Assembly (NCBI GenBank): GCA_900556935.1
Contig: USQL01000022.1
Coordinates: 1-27,070, forward strand
Direction: 5' to 3'
Origin: an uncultured Eubacteriales bacterium
GTDB taxonomy: Bacteria > Bacillota > Clostridia > Oscillospirales > Oscillospiraceae
DNA: 27,070 nt
A model generated the notes under the pieces. That model did not search any database, had not been told where the DNA came from, and saw nothing but the letters and a program-made list of their open reading frames with translations. Positions within the stretch are counted from its first letter, which is position 1. The number at the start of each line of letters is the position of its first letter. Shown in pieces: positions 14,909 to 21,350 of this stretch. A program made the translations under genes and the position numbers.

Positions 14909-16267
14909 TCACGCGAAAATGTCGTTGAGCTGCCGCAGAACCACGCCGCTATTGGTGACGACGATGATGGTATCTCCCGCATGGTACACGGAGTCGCCGT
15001 TGGCAATCTCCGTGGCGGCACCGTGGCTGATGCTGACCACCAGGACATTGGATTTGAGCTTGATTTCCTTCAGGGGCACGCCGCAGTGGCGGGTTTTCTC
15101 ATCGGCCAGGAACTCCATGGCCTCAGCCTGGCCGTCGGCAATGGTGTGCATGGAGATGGCGGCACCGGTCTGGTTCTGCATGGCCCGGACATAGCGGACG
15201 ATGTTGCTGCAGCACAGCTCCTTGGGGCACACCACACTGCCCAGGGACAGAGAGGAGACAATGCTGTTCCTGTCCATATGGCCGACCTTGGTAATCACCT
15301 GGGGGATGCCCTGGGAGATGCCGTAGAGGGAGACAATCATATTGAGCTCGTCCAGTCCCGTCAGGGTTATCAGGGCATCGCACTGGGGAAGGCCCTCGCT
15401 GTCAAGCAGATACTGGTCCGAGGCATCCCCGTGGATAATCTCGGCCCCGGGAAGCCCGGAGCACAGCTCCTGGCACCGGGCGGCATCGCTTTCCACGATG
15501 ACACAGCCAATGCCGGCCTTTAAAAGCTTCGAGGCCAGGTAGTAACTGACCCGTCCGCCGCCGCAGAGCATGACCCGCCGGACCTGACGGGTGAGAATGC
15601 CCAGGTTTTTCAGCAGGGTGGTCAGGTTTTCGGAGAGGGCGGTGATGAAGAGCCGGTCCCCCTCCCGCAGCACAAAGTCGCCGCCGGGGGTGATGGTGGA
15701 GCCGCCCCGCAGCACCGCGCAGACCAGAACCTTGCACCGGACAATCTCCCGCATGTCCGACAGACGGACGTTGCAGAGCTTGCTGTTGGCATCCACCCGG
15801 AGCTCTACGATTTCCGTCCGGCCCTTGGCAAAGGTGTCCCGCCGGAGGAAGCCGGGGTATTTGAGCAGCCGGTCGATTTCCGTGGCGGCCTGGTTTTCGG
15901 GGTTAATGAGCATGGACAGGCCAAACAGCTCCCGCATTCTGTAAATCTGCTCGGTGTATTCCGGGTTGCGGATTCGGGCGATGGTGTGCAGCTTGGGATT
16001 CATGGCGTGGGCCGTGGTGCAGCACAGAAGGTTTACCTCGTCCGCTCCTGTGGCGGCAATCAGAAGGTCCGCCTCCCGGACCCCGGCCTGCCGCAGCACG
16101 TCCATAGACGCGCAGTTGCCCTGAACGGACATGACATCGTACCGCTCCACGCTGTATTCCAGGGGGAGAAGCTTGGAGTCGATGATGGTCACGTCATACC
16201 CTTCGCCGGTGAGCTGCCGGGTCAGCGTGGAGCCGACCTTGCCGTCGCCTGCAATGATAATTTTCAT
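14909..16267 (-). CDS. trkA: Trk potassium uptake regulatory subunit TrkA
   Basis: TrkA is the cytoplasmic NAD(H)/nucleotide-binding ring that gates TrkH. The 452-residue product contains two tandem RCK units. The first starts MKIIIAGDGKVGSTLTRQL (Rossmann GxGxxG-type GDGKVG at 7-12), followed by an RCK_C domain with VRLSDMREIVRCKVLV. The second opens with VRRVMLCGGGRVSYYLASKL near residue 225 and ends in another RCK_C domain (GVPLKEIKLKSNVLVVSI). Two-unit TrkA matches a TrkH-type partner, which lies directly downstream. The promoter at 16326-16354 drives the pair. Confidence 0.96.
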   Translation of the reverse strand: MKIIIAGDGKVGSTLTRQLTGEGYDVTIIDSKLLPLEYSVERYDVMSVQGNCASMDVLRQAGVREADLLIAATGADEVNLLCCTTAHAMNPKLHTIARIRNPEYTEQIYRMRELFGLSMLINPENQAATEIDRLLKYPGFLRRDTFAKGRTEIVELRVDANSKLCNVRLSDMREIVRCKVLVCAVLRGGSTITPGGDFVLREGDRLFITALSENLTTLLKNLGILTRQVRRVMLCGGGRVSYYLASKLLKAGIGCVIVESDAARCQELCSGLPGAEIIHGDASDQYLLDSEGLPQCDALITLTGLDELNMIVSLYGISQGIPQVITKVGHMDRNSIVSSLSLGSVVCPKELCCSNIVRYVRAMQNQTGAAISMHTIADGQAEAMEFLADEKTRHCGVPLKEIKLKSNVLVVSISHGAATEIANGDSVYHAGDTIIVVTNSGVVLRQLNDIFA

Positions 16268-16325
16268 ATCTGCCTCCGTTGTCGAAGAAGAATGGTTCTA
16301 TGGTAAAAATCACCACATTACCGGC

Positions 16326-16354
16326 ATTATAGCACCGCTCTGGGAAAAACGCAA
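16326..16354 (-). promoter_or_regulatory. Sigma-A promoter of trkA-trkH
   Basis: On the minus strand, TTGCGT (16354-16349), a 17-nt spacer and a perfect TATAAT (16331-16326). Transcription should start near 16319, about 50 nt upstream of the trkA ATG. Confidence 0.8.
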
Positions 16355-16465
16355 TCTATTTCCGGGAAACGGAAGGGAAAAATGGAGGAAAACAAGCAAA
16401 ATTCCGAAAAAATTGCCGCATATTTTTGCTTTTTTGAAAAAAGATAAAAATTTTTAAAAAAGGGC

Positions 16466-16494
16466 TTTACAAACGGGGATTTATCTGTTATAAT
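16466..16494 (+). promoter_or_regulatory. Promoter of tRNA-Asp
   Basis: TTTACA (16466-16471), a 17-nt spacer and TATAAT (16489-16494), ending 13 nt before the tRNA. Confidence 0.85.
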
Positions 16495-16507
16495 TCGTCC
16501 TGTTCTT

Positions 16508-16584
16508 GGCCCGGTGGTGCAGTCGGTTAGCACGCCAGCCTGTCACGCTGGAGGTCGACGGTTCGAGTCCGTTCCGGGTCGCCA
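16508..16584 (+). tRNA. tRNA-Asp (anticodon GTC)
   Basis: The acceptor stem GGCCCGG (16508-16514) pairs with CCGGGTC (16574-16580). The anticodon arm is CCAGC-CTGTCAC-GCTGG with GTC at 16542-16544. The T arm carries GGTTCGAGTCC, the discriminator base is G, and CCA is encoded (16582-16584). It is a single gene with its own promoter and terminator. No integrase gene or duplicated 3' end was seen nearby, so it is not visibly an integration site here. Confidence 0.97.
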
Positions 16585-16618
16585 ATCCCTTGGATGATTT
16601 CATCCAGGGGATTTTTTT
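16585..16618 (+). terminator. Terminator of tRNA-Asp
   Basis: ATCCCTTGGATG (16585-16596) pairs with CATCCAGGGGAT (16601-16612) through one G-U pair around an ATTT loop, followed by seven T residues (16612-16618). Confidence 0.9.
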
Positions 16619-16659
16619 GCGGTTTTTCCCGAATGCCTTGATTCCGGCTCCAAATGAGA

Positions 16660-16688
16660 TTGACAGGAAAATGGAAAACCGATAGAAT
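16660..16688 (+). promoter_or_regulatory. Promoter of the clostripain-like gene
   Basis: A perfect TTGACA (16660-16665), a 17-nt spacer and TAGAAT (16683-16688). The start is expected near 16695, giving a leader of about 108 nt. Confidence 0.8.
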
Positions 16689-16697
16689 ATGTTTGGA

Positions 16698-16756
16698 AAC
16701 CTCTGAATCAATCGTCTTCGGCTGGATGACGGGTCTTGCCGATTGAATCAGAGGTT
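16698..16756 (+). other. Long hairpin at the 5' end of the clostripain-like mRNA
   Basis: AACCTCTGAATCAATCG (16698-16714) pairs with CGATTGAATCAGAGGTT (16740-16756) over 17 bp with one mismatch, around a 25-nt loop. It begins within a few nucleotides of the predicted transcription start, so the message would open with a stable stem. No T run follows. It does not match any riboswitch class I can recognise. Confidence 0.65.
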
Positions 16757-16802
16757 CCCTTGTAGGAGCATCCGCAAATCTGACTGAAATAAGGAGACGG
16801 AT

Positions 16803-18791
16803 ATGAAGACAAAGAGATGGATCGCGTTTCTGCTGGCCCTTTGTATGGCTCTGCTTTTGGTGGGCTGCTCGGACGAGGAATGGGAAGAACCGGCTGAAAC
16901 AACAGAACCGCCCCGAAGCATGGCCGGGGACAACAGCCAGGGGGAGAGCTGGGCGATTTACTGGTATTTGTGCGGCTCTGACCTGGAAAGCGAGTATCAG
17001 GCGGCGACAAGTGACCTGATGGAAATGGAACAGGTTGCGCTGCCGGAGAATGTGACCGTGGTGATTGAGACCGGCGGCAGCTATGAATGGGCCCATCCGG
17101 AGGTGGAGGCCGGACAGCTGGGGCGGTATGTCTATTCCGGGGACACCCTGGAAATGGTGGATGCCCTGCCCAACGCCAATATGGGCGCGCCGGAGACGTT
17201 GGAGGACTTTCTGCGGTTTTGCGGGGAAAATTACCCGGCGGACCGGACCATGCTGATTTTTTGGAACCACGGCGGCGGCAGCCTTGCCGGGGTGGCCTTT
17301 GACGAGACCTATGACGATGATTCGCTGTCCCTTCCGGAGATTTACAGCGCGATTGCCAGTGCCTGCACCTTGTCCCGGGAGGACCCGCCTTTTGATGTGG
17401 TGGGCTTTGATGCCTGCCTGATGGCGACGATGGATACAGCCTATATGCTGGAGGACTGCGCCCGATATTTGATTGCCAGCGAGGAGACCGAGCCGGGCTG
17501 CGGCTGGAATTACAGCCAGTGGCTCTATGCGCTGGGCTGCCAGCCGACCATGAATGGGGCAGAGCTGGGAAGGGTGATTTGCGACAGCTATGCCGCGGGC
17601 TGCGAGGAAATCGACCAGGCAGATGAGATGACCCTGTCTGTGGTGGATTTGCAAAATATTCAGCCCCTGCTGGATGCCTACGAGGCGCTGGGACGGGAAG
17701 CGCTGACCAAGGCGGCGGCAGACGGACGGTTTTTCGCCAAGCTGGGCCGCGGCGCGGGAAGAGCGGAAAACTACGGCGGCAATACCGACGACCAGGGCTA
17801 TACGGATATGGTGGACCTGGGGGACTTTGTGCGCAATAACCTGGAGCTTTTTGACGGCAATGCCCAGACGCTTTTGCAGGCGCTGGACGAGTGCGTCGTG
17901 TATAAAGTGAATGGCCCCTATCGGGATGGGGCCACGGGCCTGTCCTGCTATTATCCCTACAGCGCGGACAGGGAAAACGCGGATATTTACGCGGATTTGG
18001 GGACAAGCCCCTCGGTGGGGTATCTGTATGAATATGCCCTGTCCGGTTCTCTGAGTCAGGCCGGAATGGATTATATGGCCCAGGTGGGAGAAACGGTGGC
18101 AAACGCGGTGCAGGTGGAGTCCGCCGGAGACCAGGGGCTGGAGGACCATCCGCTGTACGTGGATGAGGACGGCAATGCTGTTCTGGACATCGGCGCTGAC
18201 GCGGCATCGCTTTTGCAGGGGGTGTATTTTGACCTCTACTACGTCGATGAAGAAAATGACAGTATTTTGATGCTGGGCTATGACAATGACATTGACGCGG
18301 ATTGGGAAAACGGCGTTTTTCGGGACAATTTCCGGGGCGTCTGGGGCTGTCTGGACGGGGCCCTGTGCTATACGGAGCTGATTTACGAGGGGGAGGACTA
18401 CAACCTCTATTCCATCCCCATTCTTTTGAACGGGGAAAAATATCAGCTGCGGGTGGCCTATCAGTACGGTGACGGAGCCTTCAGAATTCTGGGGGCCCGG
18501 CAGGGAATTGGGGACAGCGGCATGGCGGACCGGAATCTGCGGGAGCTGCAGCCGGGGGACCGGGTGACGCTGCTGCACTATGTGATGACCATCTCCGGGG
18601 ATGATACAGAACCGGAACTGTATGAGGGGGAAACCGTTACGGTGACAAAGGACACCGCCTTTGCCGAACAGGACCTGGGGGACGGGACCTTTGCCCTGTG
18701 CTTTGAGATGACGGACCAGACCGGGGAGAGCTTCCTTTCCGAGCTTGCCTGGTTTACCGTCGAGGACGGAACCATCTACACATCAGCCTGA
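16803..18791 (+). CDS. Clostripain-family (C11) cysteine peptidase lipoprotein
   Basis: This 662-residue exported peptidase has an N-terminal signal ending in the lipobox LLVGC (Cys22), so it should be lipid-anchored outside the membrane, followed by an acidic linker. The C11 fold shows in WAIYWYLCGSDLES (near 50-63), the catalytic His in FWNHGGGS (His156), and the catalytic Cys in VVGFDACLMATMD (Cys205); the GLSCYYPYS segment is also typical. C11 enzymes cleave after Arg or Lys and often self-activate. The C-terminal 200 or so residues form a beta-rich region without a match I recognise. AAGGAG precedes the ATG. Confidence 0.93.
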   Translation: MKTKRWIAFLLALCMALLLVGCSDEEWEEPAETTEPPRSMAGDNSQGESWAIYWYLCGSDLESEYQAATSDLMEMEQVALPENVTVVIETGGSYEWAHPEVEAGQLGRYVYSGDTLEMVDALPNANMGAPETLEDFLRFCGENYPADRTMLIFWNHGGGSLAGVAFDETYDDDSLSLPEIYSAIASACTLSREDPPFDVVGFDACLMATMDTAYMLEDCARYLIASEETEPGCGWNYSQWLYALGCQPTMNGAELGRVICDSYAAGCEEIDQADEMTLSVVDLQNIQPLLDAYEALGREALTKAAADGRFFAKLGRGAGRAENYGGNTDDQGYTDMVDLGDFVRNNLELFDGNAQTLLQALDECVVYKVNGPYRDGATGLSCYYPYSADRENADIYADLGTSPSVGYLYEYALSGSLSQAGMDYMAQVGETVANAVQVESAGDQGLEDHPLYVDEDGNAVLDIGADAASLLQGVYFDLYYVDEENDSILMLGYDNDIDADWENGVFRDNFRGVWGCLDGALCYTELIYEGEDYNLYSIPILLNGEKYQLRVAYQYGDGAFRILGARQGIGDSGMADRNLRELQPGDRVTLLHYVMTISGDDTEPELYEGETVTVTKDTAFAEQDLGDGTFALCFEMTDQTGESFLSELAWFTVEDGTIYTSA

Positions 18792-18796
18792 AAATA

Positions 18797-18841
18797 CGGC
18801 GGTCCGGAGAAAACGTACTCCGGGCCGCCGCGATATTTTTT
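18797..18841. terminator. Terminator between the clostripain-like gene and the kinase gene
   Basis: CGGCGGTCCGGAG (18797-18809) pairs with CTCCGGGCCGCCG (18818-18830) through one G-U pair, with TATTTTTT after it on the plus strand and TATTTT on the minus strand. It serves both convergent genes. Confidence 0.85.
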
Positions 18842-18845
18842 GCGG

Positions 18846-20138
18846 CTACTGCCGCAGGCGCAGGAAAAAGCTGGCCTCAAAACGGCGGCCCTTTCCCTCG
18901 AAGCGGCAGGTGCCGTCGTATTTTTGACAGATCTCCTCCATAGAGGGGATGCCGATGCCCCGGCTGTGGGGGCGTTTTTGGGACAGGAGAACGCCGTTTT
19001 CCAGGGAAAGGGTTCCGTCAAAGCTGTTGTCCACCGTAAGCAGCAGCGCACCGCCACTTTTTTCCGAGGCAACGACAATTTCCCGGGGACCCGAATAAGC
19101 GGCACAGGCGGTGACGGCATTGTCCAGGGCGTTGCCAAGAAGGCAGCACAGGTCCGTGTCCGCAATGTCCAGGTGGTCCAGGCGGCAGCGGACCGTATAG
19201 TCAATGTGCTGCTTTTTTGCCTCTCCGGCGTAGTAGTAGAGGACCCCGTCTGCCGCCGGATTGCCGGTGTAGGGAATCTGGGCAATGTCCGCCATGCCGA
19301 TTTCCATGCCGTCGCAGTATTCCTGCAGGGCCGCGGTATTGCCGCTGTCCAGGAAGCCCCGGATGGCGGCCAGCTGGTGCTTAAAATTGTGCCGCTGCTT
19401 CCGCTCCTTTTCCACCGCCTCCGTCAGGGCGCGATAGTACTGCTTCTGCAGCTGGACCTGGCGATTCAGCTGCTCCTTTTCCTGGAGCGCGCCGTAGTCC
19501 TGGGCCACCCGGCGGCAAATGAGGTAGGCAGCGATGCTCACCAGCAGAATGCTGACAAGGTCCCCCACGCTGTGGGAATAGCCCTGATAGCCCCGGCTGA
19601 GAATGCCGCTGAGGAACAGGGCTATGGGCACGAACCAGATGGTCTTCCAGTATTTCTCGTTTTTCTGAATCAGGAAGGGGGTAACGGTGGTTTTGGCCAG
19701 CCTCCGGCTCCAGGGGGAGAGGAGGGAGAACAGCGTCAGCCCCAGCAGATTTTCCAGAATGAGCATCTGACTTTGGGAGGCCAGGCCGAAATGCCCCGCG
19801 GTGAAGGCGGCAACGCCGAAGCACAGCCAGAAGACCATGGCGGTCAGGCCGAAGGAGAACATGTGCTCCCGCCAATAGCCGGGAACCACCAGAATATTGA
19901 CCATGCCCATAATGGCGCAGAACACCAGCAGGTTGATTTTATAAAGGCCGATGTCCATCTGCCCCTGCCGGAACAAAAACCAGACCAGGAAAAAATTGAA
20001 AACCAGCCCGGCGGTATAGAGCGCCGAAAGCGCTTTTTTCTGCCCGGCGTTTAAGATGGGGCGGAAGGGAGAAATCCGGAGGACCAGGGTGGGAATATGG
20101 GCCAGGGTGCACAAAAGGCTTGCGAGGGCTGTTTCCAT
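18846..20138 (-). CDS. AgrC-like GHKL sensor histidine kinase
   Basis: This 430-residue membrane kinase has about six hydrophobic segments in residues 1-210, then a coiled region (LQEKEQLNRQVQLQKQYYRAL). The histidine motif RHNFKHQL puts the phospho-accepting His at 250. A GHKL ATPase follows, with the N-box GNALDNAV (335-342) and RGIGIPSMEEI (393-403). This is the HPK10/AgrC architecture, usually sensing peptides. The ATG lies 1 nt after the stop of the LytTR regulator gene (20140), so the pair is translationally coupled. No agrB or agrD-like gene is visible in the window, so the signal is unknown. Confidence 0.92.
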   Translation of the reverse strand: METALASLLCTLAHIPTLVLRISPFRPILNAGQKKALSALYTAGLVFNFFLVWFLFRQGQMDIGLYKINLLVFCAIMGMVNILVVPGYWREHMFSFGLTAMVFWLCFGVAAFTAGHFGLASQSQMLILENLLGLTLFSLLSPWSRRLAKTTVTPFLIQKNEKYWKTIWFVPIALFLSGILSRGYQGYSHSVGDLVSILLVSIAAYLICRRVAQDYGALQEKEQLNRQVQLQKQYYRALTEAVEKERKQRHNFKHQLAAIRGFLDSGNTAALQEYCDGMEIGMADIAQIPYTGNPAADGVLYYYAGEAKKQHIDYTVRCRLDHLDIADTDLCCLLGNALDNAVTACAAYSGPREIVVASEKSGGALLLTVDNSFDGTLSLENGVLLSQKRPHSRGIGIPSMEEICQKYDGTCRFEGKGRRFEASFFLRLRQ

Positions 20139-20139
20139 G

Positions 20140-20874
20140 CTACCGCCCCCTCATCTTTCGGCGAATGCCGTCCCAGCGGAAGCGGGCGTAGGCATCCCGG
20201 ATTTCCTCCCGCTTGCTCCGGCTGACGGGAATCTCCGTGCCGTCGGACAGCTTGACGGCGGCTCCTGGCACCGCCGAAATCTCCCGCATGGAGACCAGCG
20301 CCCAGCGGATGGGACTGCAGAAGTCTCCGGGGGGAAGCAGGGCGGCCATCTGGGAAAGGGACTGGCTGACCTCCAGAACACCCTGCTTCAGGTGTATTTT
20401 GGAGCGCTTTCCCTCCGCCTCGATGTAGAGAATGTCGGATAAATAGATGTGCTCCTCCAGCCGCCCGGCCTTGACGGCAACGGTCTTCATGGCATAGTGG
20501 CTTTCAAAAAACCGGTCCAGGGCACGGAACAGCTGCTCTTTGTCCACGGGCTTTACAATATAGTGCAGCGCGTCGATGGAAAAGGCCTCCGCCGCGAAAT
20601 CAATGCTGCTGCTGGCGAAAATGACCTGGAGCCGCTTGTTGGTCCGCAAAAGGGCCCTTGCGGTTTCCATCCCGTTGATGCCGCCCATATAAATATCCAG
20701 AATGGCAAGGCTGTATTTTTCCGGTCCGCTTTCCAGAAGCGCTTCCCCGGAGGGGAATGTATCCAGCTTGGCGTACAGCTCCTCCCGGTCTAAATATTCA
20801 CAGACGTACCGGGCGATGGCCTGAGCATCCGAGGCTACGTCGTCGCACAGGGCGATATACATGGGACCATCCAA
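20140..20874 (-). CDS. LytTR-family response regulator
   Basis: This 244-residue regulator has a receiver domain with the acidic pair DD at 11-12, phospho-acceptor Asp60 in LAILDIYMGGINGME, and Lys109 in VKPVD. A LytTR DNA-binding domain follows from about residue 133 to 235 (ILYIEAEGKRSKIHL, LPPGDFCSPIRWALVSMREI, DGTEIPVSRSKREEI). The AGGAGG at 20883-20888 is 8 nt from an in-frame TTG at 20874 but 20 nt from the ATG at 20862, so I chose the TTG. It pairs with the kinase gene downstream and has its own promoter. Confidence 0.93.
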   Translation of the reverse strand: MDGPMYIALCDDVASDAQAIARYVCEYLDREELYAKLDTFPSGEALLESGPEKYSLAILDIYMGGINGMETARALLRTNKRLQVIFASSSIDFAAEAFSIDALHYIVKPVDKEQLFRALDRFFESHYAMKTVAVKAGRLEEHIYLSDILYIEAEGKRSKIHLKQGVLEVSQSLSQMAALLPPGDFCSPIRWALVSMREISAVPGAAVKLSDGTEIPVSRSKREEIRDAYARFRWDGIRRKMRGR

Positions 20875-20905
20875 GGCGGCTCCCTCCTGTCTATCTGTTT
20901 GCTCT

Positions 20906-20934
20906 ATTATACAACCGTTTTTCTCTTTTTTCAA
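20906..20934 (-). promoter_or_regulatory. Promoter of the LytTR/GHKL operon
   Basis: On the minus strand, TTGAAA (20934-20929), a 17-nt spacer and a perfect TATAAT (20911-20906). It begins 1 nt beyond the stop codon of the receiver-like gene, so the two-component pair can be expressed apart from it. No LytTR direct repeat was recognised near it. Confidence 0.8.
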
Positions 20935-20935
20935 T

Positions 20936-21277
20936 TTATACTTCCCGGGGCAGACATTTTGCGATGGCTGCCTGAATTTTTTCCGCGGTAATGGGCAGGG
21001 TGCCAAAATAGTTGGTCTGAATCCGGAAAGCCTGGGGGGCAAAGCCCAGGTCCCCCGTAAACCAGGCGACGGGAAGCCGTGGGGCAAGCCGCCGGACGGC
21101 CATGGCCCCCTCCATGCCCGCCGCGCCGTCCATAATGGAAAACACCGCGTCGGGAAGGGTACGCTGCATGGCATCCACCAGCGCCTCCTGATTGTAAAAG
21201 GACTCTACCTGGTGCTTCCGGAGAAGCAGAGCGGTCCTGCCGCAGAGGTCCGGCGTGCCGAATAAGAAGATATGCAT
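20936..21277 (-). CDS. Degenerate receiver-like (CheY-fold) stand-alone protein
   Basis: This 113-residue protein is the size of a single receiver domain and follows its order: strand MHIFLFGT, helix, QEALVDAMQRTLPDAVFSIMDGAAGMEG around the usual phosphorylation loop, LPVAWFTGD with the conserved Thr (74), and a closing PITAEKIQAAIAKCL helix. The N-terminal acidic pair is missing (FGTPD) and the KP motif is TLP. The aspartate loop is out of register: Asp50 lies one residue closer to the MEG turn than normal. It is probably a pseudo-receiver. The ATG at 21277 follows AAGGAGG. It lies just upstream of the LytTR/GHKL operon on the same strand. Confidence 0.6.
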   Translation of the reverse strand: MHIFLFGTPDLCGRTALLLRKHQVESFYNQEALVDAMQRTLPDAVFSIMDGAAGMEGAMAVRRLAPRLPVAWFTGDLGFAPQAFRIQTNYFGTLPITAEKIQAAIAKCLPREV

Positions 21278-21306
21278 AGTGCCTCCTTTCTGACTTTTAA
21301 GAAAAT

Positions 21307-21336
21307 CCGCCCCGGACCTTTGGAAGCCCGGGGCGG
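21307..21336 (-). terminator. Terminator after the alkylsulfatase-like gene
   Basis: On the minus strand, CCGCCCCGG (21336-21328) and CCGGGGCGG (21315-21307) form a 9-bp stem followed by ATTTTC. It sits between the lipoprotein gene stop (21351) and the receiver-like gene. Confidence 0.7.
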
Positions 21337-21350
21337 GGAAGTGTCATGCC

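Noticed and set aside
13781..15523. 580-codon plus-strand open frame opposite trkH and trkA
   Set aside because: Both trk genes have complete family motifs and ribosome binding sites; this frame spans their junction and is low-complexity Gly/His/Gln-rich.
16508..16584. tRNA-Asp as an attachment site for an integrated element
   Set aside because: No integrase gene or repeated tRNA 3' end was found in the following DNA.
16527..18578. Long minus-strand open frame (683 codons) opposite the clostripain-like gene
   Set aside because: It is a mirror of a well-supported gene in GC-rich DNA, runs through the tRNA, and its translation has no family features.
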